A DNA stretch of 64,000 nt from positions 1,646,649 to 1,710,648 of the forward strand of contig NC_084890.1 of assembly GCF_958979055.1 (NCBI RefSeq), written 5' to 3'. The notes below the pieces were generated by a model. That model was not told the origin of the DNA. It saw only the letters and a program-made list of their open reading frames with translations, and did no database searches. Positions 61,145 to 64,000 of the stretch are shown here, in pieces. Numbering within the stretch: the stretch's first letter is position 1; the number at the start of each line of letters is the position of its first letter. The position numbers and the translations under genes are program-made. The DNA is from Alnus glutinosa. Taxonomy: Eukaryota; Streptophyta; Magnoliopsida; Fagales; Betulaceae.

Positions 61145-61619
61145 ATGGAGAAGAAAATGATGGGTTTTGCTGTAATGGCCTTCGGGTTGATGTTTTTGGT
61201 CCTAAATGCAAGTGGGAGACCTTCGGATGGCATGTCATGCAAGGATGCTGTAACGGCTTTGTTGCCGTGCCAGTCATTTTTGGTGGGTTCTAGCCCACCG
61301 CCACCCACTGCTGCCTGCTGCGCAGGTGCACAGAATGTTCTACAACAATTAAAAGCTGCCACCGGTGAAGTACGCAAGGCTTTGTGTGAGTGTATCCTAA
61401 ATGTTGGAAAAGAGAAGGGTGTTATACCCGAGAGAGCTAAACAAGTTCCTGAGCTCTGCAAGATCAACGTTCACCCCAATGTGGACTGCAACAAGTAATC
61501 TCTCTCTCTCTCTAGATCTCTCTTTTAGTTTGCATGTGAAAATATCCTATATATATACATTCTTGATGAGTTCTTTTAACTAATATATTTTGCTTCGTTG
61601 CATGTGCAGAATCCAATGA
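61145..61619 (+). CDS. Type I non-specific lipid-transfer protein, copy 3
   Basis: Exons 61145-61494 and 61610-61619, 119 residues, ending DCNKIQ. Eight cysteines kept. Relative to copies 1 and 2 it has two extra residues before the CXC motif (QQLKAATGE) and a four-residue deletion near the end (NVHPNVDC), so the C4-C5 and C7-C8 spacings differ. The most diverged of the three; the altered C-terminal loop may change the lipid pocket. Confidence 0.9.
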
Positions 61620-62460
61620 GGCCGGCTCTCATGAGAAATGTGAGTGAAATAAATTTGGGGAAGGAGCAATTTATCCTAGTTTCATCGGATATGTATTGTG
61701 TTGATAAAATTATGGAGTTGGACCGTTTTCGCTATCTTAGATATGTATGAACAATAGAAATGAAAATGAATAAAATAATTCCTAGTTTCTTTGCAATGCT
61801 CTCGACATATTTGGCCTAATGTTCACTCGATCTACCTTTTTGGATTAACCTCCATATATATATATATAAAGAGTAAGAATGCAGGAGATGTAGTAGAAAT
61901 TTGAACATGCTATAGCTGTTACCATTGGTCAAAATCATTTTTGGTTTCAGTCTCATCGGATGAACAACTACTAGATAATCCTACCATTACATTACGACTA
62001 GTCTACAACCAAGCAAATACATGCAGTTTAAACCAATGAATCTGGGGACTTAACCACTTAATTACTTAAGCATTTACATATATAAAAATTACATACCAAA
62101 AAAAAAAAAAAAAATTACACAAACATGTTCCAGCAACCAATAAGCACCAAAAAAACTTTTCCAATGCTTAATTATCAACGCTTATGGCCATCTGCAAACG
62201 AGACATCAAAAAAAACAGAAGACGACTCATAATTTCATTTCACTGTCAAGACCTGGTTAACATTTATAACCAACACATTTTTTTTATAATATTTGTGGCG
62301 CTTGTAAAACGCAGTAATCGTCTATGTTTAATTCGGCCATTGGTAAATAATTTTAAAACAACGCCGTTAAAATAGTAGCTAGTGTTCATTATCAACGCCA
62401 GAAAATCATCGTAACACCTTCACAAAGTGACGTTGTTTCAACAGTAAATGAGGTCATATT
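61620..62460. other. LTP3 downstream flank
   Basis: A copy of the LTP2 flank (see 55995). It ends abruptly where the copia LTR begins. No gene. Confidence 0.6.
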
Positions 62461-62726
62461 TGTTGACAATCAGGAGTAATTATCTCCAAGTTGGTTCTCC
62501 AATATTCTAGCCCTAATTTGTCTCTACTGCTAGCTGTACAGATAGACAAGAATTACTAGAATCCCTGTAAATATGTGATTGTATCTCGACAGCTATAGTT
62601 TCCTTATAGATAGTCAATCAATCCTAAACTATTGGATCAAAAGCTTTGTACAATGGCTATTTATGCCCAGCCAGTAATAGAAAAAGATCAAGAGAGTATT
62701 CTCCTCACAAACTCTGTATTTTTGAC
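62461..62726 (+). mobile_element. 5' LTR of a Ty1/copia retrotransposon
   Basis: Starts TGTTGACAATC. The end is taken just before the primer-binding site, a near match to the initiator-Met tRNA complement (AGTATCAGAGC at 62729-62739). The left border is set by the LTP2 flank, where the same sequence runs on without the element. The exact right end is uncertain because the usual CA is not clear. The 3' LTR lies outside the window. Confidence 0.75.
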
Positions 62727-62800
62727 TTAGTATCAGAGCAAGGTTTTCTTATTCGTTCTATATCATCACAGCCTGAATTCTCATATATATCCCTCACACC

Positions 62801-64000
62801 ATGACTAATGACAAACCCGAATCATCCTCTGTATCATCCTCTGTACCAGTTATCCATGTTCAATCAGAAAACCCCAGTTTCACAACTAATGTCATCCTTA
62901 CCGAAACCAATTATGATATCTGGTCTCAAATCATGGAGATGCAGATTGCAGGGCGTGAGAAGCTTGAATATCTTACGAGTAAAACATCTCCAAACGTTAC
63001 TGATACCTCCTATGCGAAGTGGTATGCTGAGAATCAAAGGGTCAAAGAGGATGGTTACTGACCTCTATGTCACCGGAGATTATGAAACGCTATCTTAGAT
63101 TGCCTACTGCACGTGAAATCTGGACTGCTCTTGCCAAAGCATTCTATGACGGGGCAGATGAATCGCAACTCTTTGCATTGAATCAACGAGCATTCTCTAC
63201 CAAACAGGTTGGTCGTCCTCTTTCCACCTATTATGGTGATCTGATAGAAATTTTTCAAGAGCTAAATCATCGTGATAAAATTGTCATGAAAGATCCCGAT
63301 GATGTTATTGCCTATAAACAATCAGTTGAGAGACTACGGGTGCATATTTTTCTGAATGGACTAGATGCAGAATTTGAACAAATTCGAGGTGAGATCCTCA
63401 GGAGGGATCCTGTACTGGATCTTGAAGAAACTTATGCGTATGTTCGTCGTGATTTTGTTCGTCGAGCTGCACTGAATGGCGAACCTGAACATTCAGATTC
63501 ATCTGCTATGGTAGCTCGCCGAGTCAAGTATCAACAACTGCAAACAAACCCGAAACCAGATCGCACATCTGGTCCACTGAATCATGATCATAATCAGCCG
63601 GTTGGATCACAAAATCGCAGCTACGAAATAGGAGCTGCACGACCAGAACGTATGTGTACTCATTGTGATGGAACCGGACACACTAAGTCACGGTGCTATG
63701 AATTGATTGGATATCCAGAATGGTGGGATTTTGCCAAGGCACCTCGCAAACGAAATTCAAAGACAAACCATCATGCTTCTGTTGCTGTGGTTGAGCCCAG
63801 TCATGCTTCCACCAGTAATCCTGAGAAAGCTTCCTCTTTCATTGCTACTTCTGGGAATGTAGGTAAGGCTCTTCATACCTCTGTTAGTCATAGTGAATGG
63901 ATAATTGATTCAGGTGCCACAAATCACATGACCTTTGACAATAATCATATTCAATCCATAAAATCCTCAAACCAACATATAGTGTCCACAGCCGATGGTA
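62801..64000 (+). pseudogene. Copia gag and start of pol, frameshifted, cut by the window end
   Basis: Gag of a plant Ty1/copia retrotransposon. The first frame starts at the ATG at 62801 with the copia N-terminal motif (TNYDIWSQIMEMQ) and stops at 63059. The rest continues in another frame from about 63052 to the end of the window with no stop, so one small indel near 63050 splits the gene. The second frame holds the gag domain (KRYLRLPTAREIW onward), a CCHC zinc knuckle CTHCDGTGHTKSRC (63655-63696) and the start of the protease with DSGA at 63907-63918. Integrase and reverse transcriptase would follow outside the window. Confidence 0.88.

Overview
The window is nuclear DNA of a dicot plant, probably a woody species. 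It is AT-rich, its genes have many introns with GT-AG borders, and the proteins match plant families that I know from Arabidopsis. The spaces between genes are full of small transposons, many inserted inside one another. I cannot name the species. Every function below comes from recognising protein families in spliced translations; no database was searched.

Layout. (1) 4.3-7.7 kb, minus: a complete HT1-type Raf-like kinase, the kinase of stomatal CO2 signalling. (2) 8.6-20.2 kb: a long intergenic stretch with MITEs, miniature LTR elements (TRIMs) and a LINE-like insertion. (3) 20.2-23.7 kb, plus: a two-pass membrane protein of the At1g16860 family. It converges on (4) 24.7-27.8 kb, minus: a peroxisomal short-chain dehydrogenase of the IBR1/SDRa type ending in the PTS1 signal SRL. 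(5) 29.9-36.0 kb, minus: a 16-exon EHD (EH-domain, dynamin-like) endocytosis ATPase with one GC-AG intron. (6) 36.1-43.4 kb: a damaged tandem duplication of the EHD 5' end, a minisatellite, an EHD exon-1 inverted repeat, and a kinase-carrying Mutator-like element nested in another. (7) 44.1-47.0 kb, minus: a RIN4-type immune regulator. (8) 47.6-49.9 kb: a 900-bp hAT-type element inside a TRIM, then a Pack-MULE carrying pieces of an AAA-ATPase gene. (9) 51.1-62.4 kb, plus: three tandem type-I lipid-transfer protein genes separated by extra copies of their own upstream region. (10) 62.46 kb to the end: the 5' end of a Ty1/copia retrotransposon.

The genes are ordinary single-copy housekeeping, signalling and defence genes and do not form a cluster. 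The most unusual content is structural. Two Mutator-like elements have captured host-gene fragments; one of them has a perfect 9-bp target duplication. Paralogous empty sites inside the window itself show where several elements landed. The lipid-transfer array has amplified its promoter region more often than its coding sequence. Several TRIMs have acted as landing sites for a SINE, a LINE, a MULE-MITE and an hAT element.
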